From the NCBI RefSeq assembly GCF_000003605.2, contig NW_003106599.1:234121-279039 (forward strand): DNA of 44,919 nucleotides. The letters run 5' to 3'. This DNA is from Saccoglossus kowalevskii (Eukaryota; Hemichordata; Enteropneusta; Harrimaniidae). Position 1 is the stretch's first letter. Every line of letters begins with the position of its first letter. This document shows positions 11,299 to 25,060 of this stretch, in pieces. The notes beneath the pieces are model-generated. The model did no database searches, was not told the origin of the DNA, and saw only the letters and a list, made by a program, of their open reading frames with translations. A program made the translations under genes and the position numbers.

Positions 11299-14200
11299 CA
11301 AGCCGGCAAATCACTATTTAGATATCTTGTATTTATGTTTATTTTTCATGTTCCCACTGACAAATTTTGGACGTATACATGTATTGTAGAATCAAATAAT
11401 AGAAAGTTTATACAAATCAAAAACTATGTGAATAAGTTTTGTTATAATTATTGCTTTAATACGTTGTTTAACGTGTTTTTTTTAAAGGTTTGTTTCTGCA
11501 GGATGGAGCGGCGTATGAGACGGAATCACAAAAAACAAATCCCACATTTTCGCTATGTTCTCTGGATTAACAAAATGCATTTATTTATACAATGATATTT
11601 AGATACTCATAAGTTTTCACATGTGGATTAGTCGATAACTGACCACTCATCACATTAGCTAGTAGTCAAATTATTTTCAGTTTGACAAAATACAGAAATT
11701 ATAGAACACCAGCACGAGATACATTCAAAGCTGCAATCGTTATCACCACCATCACACCGGGTCAGTTTGCAAAAAATAAACAAATCGAGTAGTGTTATGT
11801 GATCTGACTTTGTCGGGAATATTTTTTCAATATATTCTGAGCGACTCTTACTACACTATAAGAGAAACATAAGATTTGGTTTAACAATATAAAACGTACG
11901 TAAGTAGGAAATCTCTAAAATAAATGTCTTAAACTGAAAAACAGTAACTACCTAGATAAGTCTTCCTGCGCGCAAATCAACAAGTCGCTCGGAATCAAGT
12001 TCATAGAAACGTGTTTTTTTTTTTTTTTAAATACCGTTTTATACCACTGAAAAATTAATGAACGCTTATTTCGATATCGGTAGGTTATGCCATCTTCACG
12101 AGACACTTTCTAAGTTGAAACATATTGATTCGGTGAAGCTGAATCGCAATGGACAGTTTATGTGATTCGCGTAAAAGTAATCCGAGGGAACATCAGTGAC
12201 GGAACAAGCAACGCGGTCAGATGTCTAAATCGCGTGCAGCTGCCGTGTATCAGGCCAGCCATCGCATCCTGTTTTAACGTGTATACCTCATAGTCATTGA
12301 GATATAATTTAAACCGGTTGCGAATATATATATCATATTACTTATTTTAAAAACTATTTAGAAACGAAATTTATTTTAGGTATACATACAATAGTACAGT
12401 TCACACGCGCTGCTTTCTAACGAGTATTAGTTAAAAACGAATAGTGAAACAGTGCTGTTTTATTGAAAGAGTGTTTTTCGATTTTGTCAATTTTATATAA
12501 AAAAAAAAAAAGAATTGAAAATTTGCGTCTGTCTTTAAAGGTATCTTAGTAACGACGTTGACTGTTAACTAACATGGGACTCGGTTTTGGAAATATCGCG
12601 AATTGAAACAAAAACAATACTTCAGTTGGACCAGACGAATGTAAATGACCAGTAGATTGTCGTTGAAAAGCATTGTGAGTTGTTTCTTCCGTAAAATAAC
12701 GAAACTACAAATTTCAATTGGCTTAAAAACTAACAACTATATGTAGAACGTCTCACTTAGGTGTTGGCGTCGGTTAACTTCGCATTACATTAACACCCGG
12801 ACTGTTCTTTTGTGATAAAACCGAGAATATTTTACAGCAAGCAATATTATTTAGAATGAAAATTAACATTAACTGTATTTATTTTGTCCCTATTTTCGCT
12901 AGTTTTCACCCTAATTCCCTTAACTATGCGCTAAGATGTAAACGCCAGTATATAGTACACTGTGCTGCGTCGGAAAATTGAAATGTGGCCCTGGTTCTGA
13001 CACGAATAAGCCAGCTGACATTTATAGGAAAATTATTTTTAATTTGTTGATATTATTATTGATTTCGACCTCGTAAAATATCAGCTATGAGTTGAAGGGG
13101 ACCCCCAATATTATAGGAATGGCATACTATCTCACCAGAACATAAAATTTCAACAAGCAACACAGAATGTGTTTACTGTGCGTTATTGATAACGCGACCT
13201 GCTGGATTTACTATGGAGAACGTAACAATCGAATTTTTCAATTTTTCTGAAATGTTCTACATATTTTAAGTTTATTTTAGAGGAAAGTGAACTCATAATC
13301 TCTTATATCAGTATTTTTGGTTAAATATTTTATCAGAAGGCGTAAGAATCTTTGGTTGTTGTCTGTGTGGTCGTTCAATCAGACACAGCTAGACACCGGC
13401 AGGTCACAAAATGGCGCCGGGCGCCGTGAATCGCCGATAACCGTGCAAAGACAGTGATAATGTCGCAGCACGGATCGGGGGATATTGAATTAACTATAAT
13501 TAAATGTATTGCGCATTTTTTTGTTGAAAAAATGTGAAATTAAGATACAACATTTGGAGGCTTTTGATGTAGGGCGAGTGGCGGTAAAAGTCCAACTTTA
13601 CCGTCTGAATCGAGAATGCGTTCAACACCAGATAGCGATACCTGTGTTGAACGATGTTTTTTTCGCGCGACGTTTTTATTCACTTATTCTTGTTTCCATC
13701 TGTAGTGTAGTTCGTTGTCGGGGGCTCTTCAAGTCGTTGCGATATTGCTCGTGTGTTGATCATTAAATACATTTATTTTGACACCGGTTCTTAACAGGTG
13801 GCACCTCATGTTTAGTGATGTTTACTGTCGTCAAGTATTCGCACCTTTCAGGTAGTAGCTACGTTATACATTTATCTCCATGAACCTCAAAAGCTTTGAT
13901 CAGTACCTGCCACCAATTTCAAATTATGCCAGTGTTGTTCAAAATAAAAAAGCAACAAACTATTTTCAACTTTTGATCTTGTATTGGCGATATATTGAAA
14001 TTTAAAAATAAATAATATACATTAATTATATTAGAAACTTTTTATCGAAACCTGTACGCAATGTCAGCATCTATCTGTTTCTAAAATTAATATTTTTATA
14101 TTTCATATTATAATTTATGAATATGTTTTTATTAAAATTTCTGCGAGGCTAGTATGGCGGCGAAACACTGGCAGGGAACGTTGCGTTAGATGAGTGTAAG

Positions 14201-16150
14201 CGAGATGTTCATTCAGTAAACGGGCAGACGATTATCTGATTTGTAAGGAAACAAAAGAAAAATGGTTGAAAATCCAAGGCATTGAATAGAATTTACAAAT
14301 TTAAAAATAAAATTTACTTGTCTTTCCTATTTCTCAACCCGCGAAAAATCTACAGGTATGGGAGTATAAGATGCGCTATCAAAAATGATGTAAATGTGTT
14401 TCGATACACTACATGGAGTTAAAATGATTATAATATAGATATATAACGAATCCACGCAAGTAAACATACTTAAAATGCATGCCGCGTCGTGTATGTTATA
14501 CGGCAGTCCCCAATTGCCCTCTGTCCCACTGACCTGTAACTAGCCGACTCCAGAAAATACGTAGGGCGGGGGAATAATAGAACACGACGTGAATGTTCGA
14601 AAGTGAACACAGCACGATAAACACCGGTGACGATACGATGAAGCGAATTAGCCGGCGAGCCCCACGAATCGGAGGCAATGTGAACAACAGAGGAGTCACT
14701 CCCAAAACAAAACAGACATTAACACAATATAATAAATCAATAAAAATAGACCCGTATTTTACGCTGTGCTGGCGAAGTTTACACTTTATACTAGTTCAAT
14801 ATTTTAAAATATAAGCATCTTAACAGTAGTCTGACATATAAACCACTGTTGACTGGCGTGTAGATAATCTGTGAAGTAGTCGCATGTGTTTTCACCTCCC
14901 CCTGAACATATCTATTTGAAGTGTTTGGCAGTAAAAAGCTTAACTGGGTCACACTGATACTTTATCCAAGTTCACGATGGTCGCGCAAATCATGAATATT
15001 TAAATTTGTTCATTAGAAGCTCACGGGTATGGAGTGTCTTTTATGAGAAGATATGGTAAATAAAACCAAGCGTTCCAGCATTGGAATATATGAACTATAC
15101 ACGGTGGTTTTATATGTAAATAGTTATAAATGGAAGCAATTCTCAAAGAACGTCCAGACAACTTGTCTTAAAATTAGCATAAATTGAAATGCAATTTAAA
15201 TATAAACTAAATTATGGTAAAATATGTATCTATCCATCAAGTCAGCTACTAGTTAAGAGTTTGTTTTGTTTTTGCTGTTTTTTTTGTTGTTTTTGTTGTT
15301 GTTTTTATTCGTTTTTCAAATTTGACTTTTAGAGGAAATACCCCCCCCCCCCCCTAAATATGGATGAGACCTGGCTACTTAAGACAAGTGGTTGGTAACG
15401 CAAATCCACATTTGGGCCGGAAAGTTTTTTTTAATCAGGCTACCGATACAGGGAGACCAAATGTATGAATTAATCGTCTGTAAATTAATGATCGTTACAT
15501 GCGAAATTATTAATATGCCGCGGTTTCGTCTTTCGTGGACTTTCTGCCCTTCTAAGTCGATATTGACCACATAGAAGTAAACTTCACACGACATAGTTTG
15601 ATAAAAAAAAGAAAAAAAAGAAATATGTTTCTGTTGTTTTTATACGAATCGTGAAAGGAAATGACGGACAGGTCGATTGATTGAAGAGTCCGTTGTTAGG
15701 TCGCTTAAAATTACGCACTCCTATTAGTTGAGTGGTGTGAACTTGACGCGAGATTTGGAGGATTCTAACCGCGCCCGCAGTCATAACCTTTCACGTCACT
15801 CTGTCCATGTTAACTATAATGTCATGTTGTGGATAATAATATATAAACCCTACCTAGCTGACTGTGAGGTAACTCCAGCTGGAGGCAGCAGAGACCGTGG
15901 GTTTTGGGGCTATAGTAATCCGAATGAAGGGTATAGTAACCCAACGAAGAAGAAGACTTCCACCGAATGGGCTCTAATTAGGAAGACAGGGAGGCTGGAA
16001 TGGGAAAACGCGACAAACAAACGGTACGTATATCTCGATTAGAAGAGAATTTTATGAGTTTCACAAGGCCAATCTATTCAGAAAAGCAGTAATAAAATTT
16101 ATGGATTTTTGGTAAAACTCTGTTGAATGATTTGTACTTTTACACAGAAA
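11299..16150. other. Intergenic DNA, no gene recognised
   Basis: Mostly AT-rich. A small CpG-rich patch at about 13390-13480 contains AAATGGCGCCGGGCGCC. An ATGGCGG motif lies at 14154-14160. A C14 homopolymer sits at 15341-15354 next to a TTTTTGTTGTTG-type low-complexity run (about 15262-15315). The reading frames present lack protein signatures. Confidence 0.55.
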
Positions 16151-16160
16151 CCACGGCTTG

Positions 16161-16508
16161 TGATTGGCCGCGTTACGTCACGTGATCGCAATAAATGTAC
16201 ACTTTTTGCCTCTATGGGACACTAAATCAGACAATTTATGAGATAATAAAACTCGTCTGGACTTTCTCGGGACAGAAAAATTTGACTGAAAAATTCCGCG
16301 TGTTTTCGCCGTAGTCGTTGCGTGTATTCCGGCGGCAAATCACCTGATTTAGGGGGTCGGGAGCGCGCGCCAACCTACCAAGACGACGAGGCTTCTGTGT
16401 AAAACATGGCGGACGGAAACAGTCGCGGAGTACGTTTGGAAATTTCCACGAGAAAACACCTCGCATCGTGACCCGTACCGAATGCTGCGAATAGCTACAA
16501 TGGTGAGA
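16161..16508. promoter_or_regulatory. CpG-rich promoter-like island
   Basis: An inverted CCAAT box (ATTGG, 16163-16167), a CRE-like TTACGTCA (16173-16180) and an overlapping CACGTG (16179-16184) lie within 22 bp. A CpG-rich stretch follows with ATGGCGG at 16406-16412, then ATG|GTGAGA at 16500-16508, which resembles a start codon abutting a splice donor. This is the composition of a TATA-less promoter plus short first exon. I find no matching downstream exon, so it may serve a non-coding transcript or be an enhancer. Confidence 0.25.
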
Positions 16509-19500
16509 CAGTTTTCTCTTATTTTTTCTCCCGCAATTTTTTTTTTTTTTTTTTTCACCCGACTGATTATCAGCGTGTGTGTTTACTATATCTACACGGA
16601 GACGTAAACAATGGGGCAGGTTATCGTGGATCTAGGGACGAAAACATCTTTTTTTTCTCATCCGACAGTATTTATAATTTAGGTCACTAGATGCTTCATG
16701 GTAGCACATTCCGGGTCGATTTATCGGTCTCCAACCATCCGTTCTGTTAGATCAATATTCTAAAGCTTCGTGTTTTTTTTTCCTACTGAATGGTACGTGT
16801 ACCCTAACCTACCTTATCAATATCTAAATGATAGCTTTTGTTACATAGAACTGCCTCTCGAATTGTTGCAACTTTCACAAATGAGCAGTCGGTACGTTGT
16901 ACTTTTCCGCCCTGTCTTTGATGCCTGTATGACTAACACCGATTTAATCTTCGCTACAGCAGATATAGCGCCAAATTCCACATTTTTACCGATTTGTTGT
17001 TGTTGTTTTCTATCCTGAATTAAACATTTGCATGTAAATTGACAATCCTATTAAGGCTTTATCTCGTTTGAAGTTGGATTCCACTTTTATGGAATACAGG
17101 CCCCGAAATTGTAGAAATGTTGGACTAATTTTTTTCGAACTGTATTTTCCCACGCGATTTTGCTTAAGATGATTAATATCGAACTGAATATTTATTTCGC
17201 ACGAAAATTGACTACAAATAAACATATAATTCCATTGCATGAATTGAGAGCGCATAGCGTCTGTAAAGTTAACCTTGAATGCGTGGACGTTGTCACGTTT
17301 TCATCATAAACACATCCTGGTGAACCGTGACCTTACTCTATATTCAAACTTGACACAACACTACCGAATGTTCATCTCATACCAATGTCTGTTCAAGTCA
17401 TTCGCTGAAATTAGAGCGATATGGCCAACTGCCCTGGCGGTGTCAAATGTCCTCCCTACGGGCAGTTTAACTACAATCTTGTATTGATTGGCCGTCATTA
17501 GACTTGTTGTTTTTCACGGCCTTCAAATTTGTACTTGTGAATGACCGAGTCTGTTATCGGCCTGTAAACAAAGACAACATAATGGTATGTTTTACACCCT
17601 GGACAAAACAGACGGCTTCGATAGGGTCGGGCGATAGGGGCCCATTTACGTTATATAACATTACTTGAATAATCCAATCGCACTGAAAGGGGGAGGTGCT
17701 ACTTACTCGAATTAGCAGTCAACTGACTGAACGTGGGAAAATGACACTGAGCGATACGATAGGGGCATTCGTTAGTCTAGCCGCTAGTGGTCTCGGTGGC
17801 TTGTGTAATCGGAAGTCCAAATTCACAAGCGCGTCACGTAATAAAAACGTAATTTTTTTAACGTGAAATTATGTATTGAAGGAAAATAACGCTGATTATT
17901 ATAAAAACATATTGAAATTTGTTTGTAGAAGCGGGAGAGTTCGTAATTTTCCAAAAAATTATTGTAACTTCGAGAAAAAATGTAATATTACAAATCGCAG
18001 TGTTATTACATTATGTAAATTTACATCGTCTCCAAGTCCCTGTTCTACATCGGCCATCAAGGGGGGGGGGTACACTCAATGCTGTATAAAGGTCGGATCT
18101 ATTTTTAGATAAGAATCTGTCGCCCCAGTCTAGACCTATCTTTAAGCGTAAATGGTGCATTTCCATATTCATAAAAGCGTGTGTGTGTGTGTTTTTTTTT
18201 TTTTTTTTTTTTTTGCAGAGCTGAATCTAAAAAAAAGACGATATCGTGTCTGTGTTGCATTACGGTGTGTTTCTGTTTCCATTATATGTACGTGTTCATT
18301 TGATGTAACAGCGGAGAACGGTTAGAGCACTCAGCTGCCCCATTGATTGTAACGCATATACTGTTTGCACCTAACGCGTAGGCATTTCGGATTGCTATCA
18401 ACAGACTAATGTGTAACAGGGCTAGCGATTGAATTATTTGTTGTATTTACATGCACAAACCTGCATCCCTATGACTGGACTTTTGTGATTACGATTATGC
18501 ACATTAACATTGAAAAGGTATGTAGTCGGCGATCACCATTAGACTGGACCACTCCGCTGACGTGTACTAAATATTTACGTATATTTGGATTGTCGCTGTA
18601 GAAGAGTTTAACGAATTTACGAAAAATCATCATTTTTTGTTACATTTCATTGTTTTCATTTATTGGGAAACATCCTAGGAATATTCCCGAATAGGCAGGT
18701 ATTGACACTTCGATGGAGAAAATGAACAAAAAGCGCGTCGCCTGCATCAACGGAATCCGTACAGTGAGTGAGTGAGTGGACCCATAGCAAGCGGCTGCAT
18801 TCACCGATGTGCATGTTGAGGGATACTGATTCTGATAAACATCAACGAAACTATTTACAAGAATTAAGACGAATTTACGAATATATTAACGCAACATCTG
18901 TGTAATTAAATGATATGATCACGTGTGTGGTGAAATTATGCTAATTATTACATAGTAATTTGCATCGATTCAAATATTGTTTTCAGTGTAAACACACAAC
19001 TTTGAGGAATACACCATGACGCGCATTTGGGCGAATAATATGATGTATATTTCACTATCTTGTACACTACAGAACTGTATAAATGTGATTATCATACGAT
19101 TGTCGATATTTAAAGTATCCAGATTTTACAACTGTGGCACAACGCGACATGTCAATGCCGAATCATCATGGTCAGTGTTACTGCTTCCACGATTCGGACG
19201 TCCACTGACTGATTTCAAATACCGAATAAACCAAATAATGGGTTTGTCATTAAAAAAATATTTGAACGAAATACAATGTACGGACGATGATGCACATTCA
19301 CGCGTGTATATTATATGGTAAAGGAAATATAACCTGTCGTTTTTATTTTTATATTTTTTTTTGCCATGCAACATTAAGTCAACATGGTATTTAAAATACC
19401 GAATGAACAAACACAAGACCATGCTAAGCATTAGCAAACATCACATTGATAGAATAGTCGTACAAATTTATTTTTGCTATTTGCAAAAAAATATGTTTTA

Positions 19501-21775
19501 TTACATGGCATATCACTATGTATTTACTAAGTCCAAGTTGGTATCACACAAAGGCAATTTTGTTCAGAATCAGTACTATTTTGGATTAAAAAGTAGATTA
19601 AAAAAGTAAAAAAAAATGCAGTTGATGTCCCTTTACACTATATAGATGATATACGGCCAATCTCACAGATTAAAATAATAATTGGAATAAAACTAATAAA
19701 AACGTAGACACTGGTGTCCGATGGACCAGTCCCAAGGGATAAATATTCCCAATTTTAAAGCGACACTTCCGAATTCAGGTCACGGTTAATACATACTATT
19801 AATTCTATTTATGTTATTTCTTGCTATTCTGAAACTTAAAAGCTAGTTGAACAAAATAACGTAAATACAAAGTCGGGGCTTACACTGAAACATCAATAAC
19901 TTTGTTTGAAAATATTAGAAGTTAAACAAAGACACAATTTCGAAGGAAGCTCGTTCTACAAAATTGAAGTGACGATAGAATATATTACTTAAATACTTGA
20001 ATTACAAGTAACTTTACAGTAAACTGATTAAGTATTAAGTAGTTGTTTAATATTCTATTTTGAAATTACGTACATGATAGACAACTCGATGTTTTCTATA
20101 CAAGGGACTGTGAGTTGTAAAAGACAACGAGTCGGAATTGAAATTAAAGTACACTGAGTTAAAGATTTGAAAACGATTACCATGATATGCTGTGCGGGGT
20201 AACGTTTCAAACTAATTTTTGTCTAGATACCTTAGAATTTCTTGATCCGTGTAATATTGAGGCCAAAATTACGTCTGTGATTCCAAATAAACTCACACAC
20301 ATCATAGGGTATAATGTTAGAATGTTAATATTACACATATGCAAACAGCACCAAGTCAGAGTGTGATTGGGGGGGGGCTGGATTAATTGCTAATCGTAAC
20401 TATTTTCGACCCCTTTTCCATTTGTATATTTTTGTTTATATATATTTTGTGTGTTGTAAAGACTAACTTTTTTTTTTTGGAATAAACATCTATATATTTT
20501 GTTTGTTTGGAATAAACATCTATGTATCTTTCTTGGGAGTGGTCAACAATTCAGTCCATGTTTATTTTCATTTGACTGTCATATATGCCACATTATAGGA
20601 GTTATCGCCGCGTGTTCAGCTCGGATGATATTGTTCCTAATCCTTATCTATTTAAGCAAGGGGGCTCTACTATTTCTCTACAGATGAGGCATTATCGGAC
20701 TCCAAATCCAACAAACAACTTATATATCACTAATATAAACTAAACATGACCTGTTTGCGCTGTATCCAAGAAAATGTTTATCATAGAAGAGAATTACCTC
20801 GTCATCGCCTAAACTGTATATAGTGAAAACAACGAAGTGATCAATGAGAATTTCATTTGGTAGCAATCTGATTGAAAAAGAATGTAACCTCAACTACGCA
20901 TTTTTTTTTTAAAACTGATAGACACATTTATTTCAAAATTGTATCTCACTCCAACATGTGCTAATTTATTTCGTTTAATCAAAATAACAAATTTTCGTAC
21001 ACGCGAAAATATAGACAAATTATTTTCTACTTAATGAAGTGAGGAATGGCAGCAATTCCTGGAAAGTATATAATTTATTGCACTCCGTACGTCCATGTTG
21101 TATTTGTATATTCATTTATAGCGGTGTAAATGAATAGCCCATGGCCTTTATATATATATATTTATATATACTGAACATTACTACATTATATATTTAGTCT
21201 ACTAGTACTCACAACGGAGAGTAGTAAATGAAAAAAATAAAATAATTAAAAAAAACTTAGCTCCTATCAGTTCAATTGTACTGACATTCAATATCCATGT
21301 ACAATCAGTTATTTCATTTATTGACACTACACTGGCTTCGAAAAAAAATACTACAGAATTAAAAACGGTTTTCATAATTTAAAATAAATTGAAAGGAGTA
21401 AGCTTTCTGACGTGTTTCTATAACGCAAAACTCTTTTTACATTTGTTCGTTATTTTTTTTTTCAAATTTCCTTCTTATATTTAAGAATTTCTACATTTTA
21501 ATGGTGTCGTGATTTTTACTTTTATTCCTAACATATAATTTACATATTGGCTAGTTACGGGATGTAATGGTAACGTCCCGGCTCAATTGAGATTAAGTTT
21601 GTGGTAGTTGTTTGACGATATTGCGTTACGAAGTCCATATAGTATGAACTTACTGTCATTGAGAATTCAATGCCGGCATTCACTGATTTATTTGATTAAT
21701 TTATACTCGTATCAACATCGGAGTTGAGTCGGTGCACCAGGTGAATAGTATCACTCAGCGCCAACGTGAAACACT
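16509..21775. other. Intergenic DNA, no gene recognised
   Basis: AT-rich with simple repeats. T-runs lie near 16538-16556. A G10 tract is at 18061-18070. (GT)n followed by about 23 T residues and GCAG is at about 18180-18218. A G9 tract is at 20369-20377, and AT-rich runs lie near 21150-21175. A POU-octamer-like ATTTGCAT is at 18958-18965. None of the short reading frames shows a domain. Confidence 0.55.
20479..20523 (+). repeat. Short direct repeat, period 30
   Basis: GGAATAAACATCTAT occurs at 20479-20493 and again at 20509-20523. Each copy contains an AATAAA hexamer. It is a local duplication, and any role as a polyadenylation signal pair is speculative because no transcript is known here. 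Confidence 0.6.
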
Positions 21776-21790
21776 GTGGCATCTTCGCAG

Positions 21791-21988
21791 ATGTTACCCT
21801 CCCTTCGTTCTTCGTATTCTAACTTCTCCTGCATAGGGGGCGATTCTGGCCACCACTATTTGGTAGCGGACAATGGTCAGTTCATCAATGTTGACGTCCC
21901 TATTTACCAATCTGGCCATCAACTTGAATTTGGAATGGAAGGAAGTTGTGTAAATTGCCAAGATTATAAACATAACACATTCCAGTAA
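21791..21988 (+). other. Small open reading frame, possible exon
   Basis: An ATG at 21791 directly follows TTCGCAG, which looks like a splice acceptor. It opens 65 codons ending in TAA at 21986-21988. The translation (for example GGDSGHHYLVADNGQFINVD) is less AT-biased than the surrounding frames and reads like protein, but I recognise no family. There is no donor at its end. It could equally be a chance frame. Confidence 0.15.
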
Positions 21989-22973
21989 ATTCAGGCATCA
22001 TCATCATCATAAAAGAAAAGAAAAAAAACTACTCGAGTTGAAACGGACTCGCCTTTATGCAGAACAGCCAGAAGAAATAGTGACTACCACTTGGTGCCAG
22101 TGTATGAGCAAATCGTGCCTCGTGATTTCGATTTAATATTCCCGACCCGGTAGTTTTATATTGTACTGACCACGTCTTTTTTCTCGAGTAAGGTCGTAAC
22201 GCCGCTGTCAAAAATTGCGTAAGAAGCGAAAGCCCATCAATCAAGATGACGGATCGCCTGACCTAGCACCACTAAGCTAAGTAAAATTCGTTTGACATGG
22301 GAAGTACTCACTTATTAAAAGTCTGTGGCAGACGACAACAAAGAATGATGACGCGTGATTGAATATGTGTCTGACCTCTTGACCCCATTCAGCCTCGCGC
22401 CTATTTGTCATTACAGTATCAGTACGATCGTTCTCTTGCTTGGCATCTGAAACAATTATGCCAATTTTCGTCGTATAATATTTTCATATACATGCTATTC
22501 GTGTGAGAGAGGAATTTGGGACGGAATAGATACCGCGGGGAAAGCCGCCATCTGCTGTAAACATTTCGCCGGAGACTGGCACATGTCAGAAAAGCTAAGG
22601 AGTGCGGACAATGCATGAAGGGTCTTGATTGAATTCCTGCCGTGACATCTCGCCCCCATCGTATCACAAGTTGTCAGTTGTTGCTTAGTTGTCATTACTT
22701 GTTACACTGTGCCAACCTACTGAAAGTGGACACGCGTCTTGCACCAGTGTATTCTCCATCTATCATCCATCATCATCATGTCACCGCCTCGTTCAACAAC
22801 CATTAATAATCCCCCCAACATTCTCACGTTGACAGCGGAAATTATTCGCAGGTTATATTGCTCAGGACGATCAGCGCTTTCTGATATGTGAGCTCACCCA
22901 AGGCCTGGAATTTCCGATGTCCCTGAAGTGACGACACGTCCACAATGTCTCATTCGTTTTATAAAACCTATAC
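21989..22973. other. Intergenic DNA with a CpG-rich patch
   Basis: No gene is recognised. A moderately CpG-rich stretch at about 22500-22660 carries CCGCCAT (ATGGCGG on the minus strand) at 22545-22551. Confidence 0.5.
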
Positions 22974-23106
22974 TTAAAGGGCGGCAGTTGTCGTGCCGCG
23001 TCCTGTTCGATATGGGACTCATAGCGACGCATACAACGAGTGTAAAATACATTGTTTATTTACATGAAATTCGAACACGCGCTGCGCGACTAACACCGCG
23101 CTTTAA
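22974..23106 (+). mobile_element. TTAA-flanked MITE, copy 1 (133 bp)
   Basis: One of four near-identical 133-bp copies in this window. It starts TTAAAGGGCGGCAG and ends CACCGCGCTTTAA. The two ends are imperfect terminal inverted repeats of about 40 bp; the reverse complement of the right end also reads TTAAAGsGCGG, then a GTTCGA block. TTAA at both edges suggests insertion at TTAA, as in piggyBac-type elements. The element is too short for a transposase, so it is non-autonomous. This copy has the right-end variant TAACAC and a few private substitutions. Confidence 0.85.
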
Positions 23107-24970
23107 CAAGGTAGAGGAGAAAGTGTCTCAAAATCTTACACAATACAATAGCAAAAACGATAGCTTAACAAATTCGTGCGAGTCCACACGGCCAGCCACC
23201 GTATTGTTTAGATTTTCTCTGAAAGTATGGATAAAACCGCGTTATGATACAAGGATTTCCCAGACTGCTTTGCGAATGTGTTCTGTAATTCACCGCGACG
23301 GCCACCCTTGAACCATAGACTGAAAATCGTCTGTTAACAACAACTAATATATTATCAGTCGTTGCATCATATTAGGGAAAATAAGAAACATTTGTTGCTG
23401 CGAAAGTCAAATTTTGCCACTTATTTTCCCGATGTGAATAGACGTAGAAGCAATACTATGCAAAGTAGATAACTTGGCTATACCATAATGCAGTGCGATT
23501 CACCCACAAGCTGTAATAAGTAGTCTCGAAGGGAATTTGAAGTTCATTAAAATAACAATTTCTGACCGGTGATGGGGCAGAGTGGGTTAATAGCTAATGT
23601 ATAAATTAATTTGAAAACCAAGTACTTATTGTAATTACTACTAGTATATATTTATGGAGAAATTGATATTACTGGTTATTATTGTATTGAACTTGAAGAA
23701 TGTGTTATTTTTCTAAAAATCTTCTTTAATCGTTAACTTCAACATTTTTTTTCCGTATAATTTTTCGATATTTTATTTTAAAACAATAATAATAAAGAAA
23801 ATAATATTTCGTCCAGAATTAACAAACAATTATTGAAAAATATTCATGAAAAACAATTTTTGTCTTGAAAATGGTTGTCGTTCAGCGAGTTGAAGATAAA
23901 AAAAATGATTAATTAAATTTCTGCATAGTACAGTTTCAACAAAGCTGTGTGTATATGAACCAGGCTGTGTATACTTATGAATAATTGGTAACCTATCTTA
24001 CGATTTTTCCCGCCAAATGAAAAAACTCCTGATTGTGAATGAGGTGTTCAACATTAACTATTACAGTCACGTGTTTCTTCCGATCCGAGTACGATAAACA
24101 AAATACGAAGATTTGAACTCGTGTAATTATAAACTTCAACGGTATTTCTCATTTTTTGTCAACTTTAATGTCCTTGACACGCAATGAAATTTGTTGTTGG
24201 CGCTAACATCTCAACTGCAATGCCACATGGGAAAAATTAATCAAAAAGTTGACAAGCGTAGAGCGAGAAATACGCGACCTGACCCGTTATGATAGTCCAC
24301 CCCTGCGAATGACGGGAATGAACTTGGACTCATTTGTCAATTCTGGTGATGACAGACTCGTCAGAGTAATTAGACGGCGGGTTGCTGTACCATAAATTTA
24401 AAAAAAAACCGGTTTGTCGTTCGTCATTACACGATGCCATTGACCCTGCGATATTCACAGGTCAAACCATACGGCACGAGTCGCCATGTTAATTCCATTA
24501 CAACGCAACTTTTAGTTCATTATCGTGTTCGCCATATCTCAACCCTTCGACAGAGTTGAGAACTGTGACCTCGTTTCGTTCACCGAAGATTGCTCGGACA
24601 CCCTGGTATACTGCCACCAGTCAGCCATTTCTGCCTTTTGAGAAAACGATCCATTCTTTAATTTTGCCGGCGGTTTTTTTCAAGTTCGAGTAGAAACAGG
24701 TCGCTATCAAATATTAATCCTCACGCAATGACCATTTATCTCTAATTATCTATCTACTATTAATATTATTACCTCAGTACTTTGGATGTAGCTAGCTATC
24801 CGGGAAAGGCGGGAAAACACACACCGATTGGCAAGCGCCGTTCTTTTGTTAAAAAAAAAAAAAACGGCACACACATGACCGCCCTCCCGTGTCGAGTTGA
24901 CGCTGCCAAGAGAGTATATGGAATACAGATCAGGCTACCGTGACCTACGTGCATAGTATTCACAGACTAC
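23107..24970. other. Intergenic DNA, no gene recognised
   Basis: AT-rich, with one CACGTG at 24068-24073 and an A-run near 24850-24863. I see no coding or RNA signal. Confidence 0.55.
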
Positions 24971-24976
24971 GCCAAA

Positions 24977-25060
24977 CAAAATGGCGGCCACCAGTTTCCC
25001 GCGAGACAGATACAACTAACCCAACCTACAGTTCAGCTAGCAGCTCTTGTTACTTACCGT
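24977..25060. promoter_or_regulatory. YY1/TISU-like element and E2F-like site, with a minus-strand donor
   Basis: CAAAATGGCGGCC at 24977-24989 matches the YY1/TISU type of motif. TTTCCCGCGAGA follows at about 24994-25005, an E2F-like site merging into a CGCGAGA half-palindrome. The ATG at 24981 opens only 12 codons before TAA at 25017-25019. On the minus strand a perfect donor, G|GTAAGT, reads from 25057 to 25052. The set resembles a TATA-less promoter region, perhaps for an antisense transcript. No further exon was recognised. Confidence 0.22.

Noticed and set aside
18180..18220. Very strong-looking splice acceptor (T23 followed by GCAG)
   Set aside because: The T run continues a (GT)n simple repeat, and no open exon with a donor follows.
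18308..18375. tRNA-like or SINE-like stretch (GGTTAGAGCACTCAGCTG)
   Set aside because: The A-box-like part is suggestive, but no B box or cloverleaf can be formed downstream and no poly-A tail or duplication is seen.
22928..23311. Frame sharing a protein-like segment (LFDMGLIAT...) with one at 38855-39250
   Set aside because: The similarity comes entirely from the 133-bp MITE that both frames cross. The flanks are unrelated, so it is a repeat and not a gene family.
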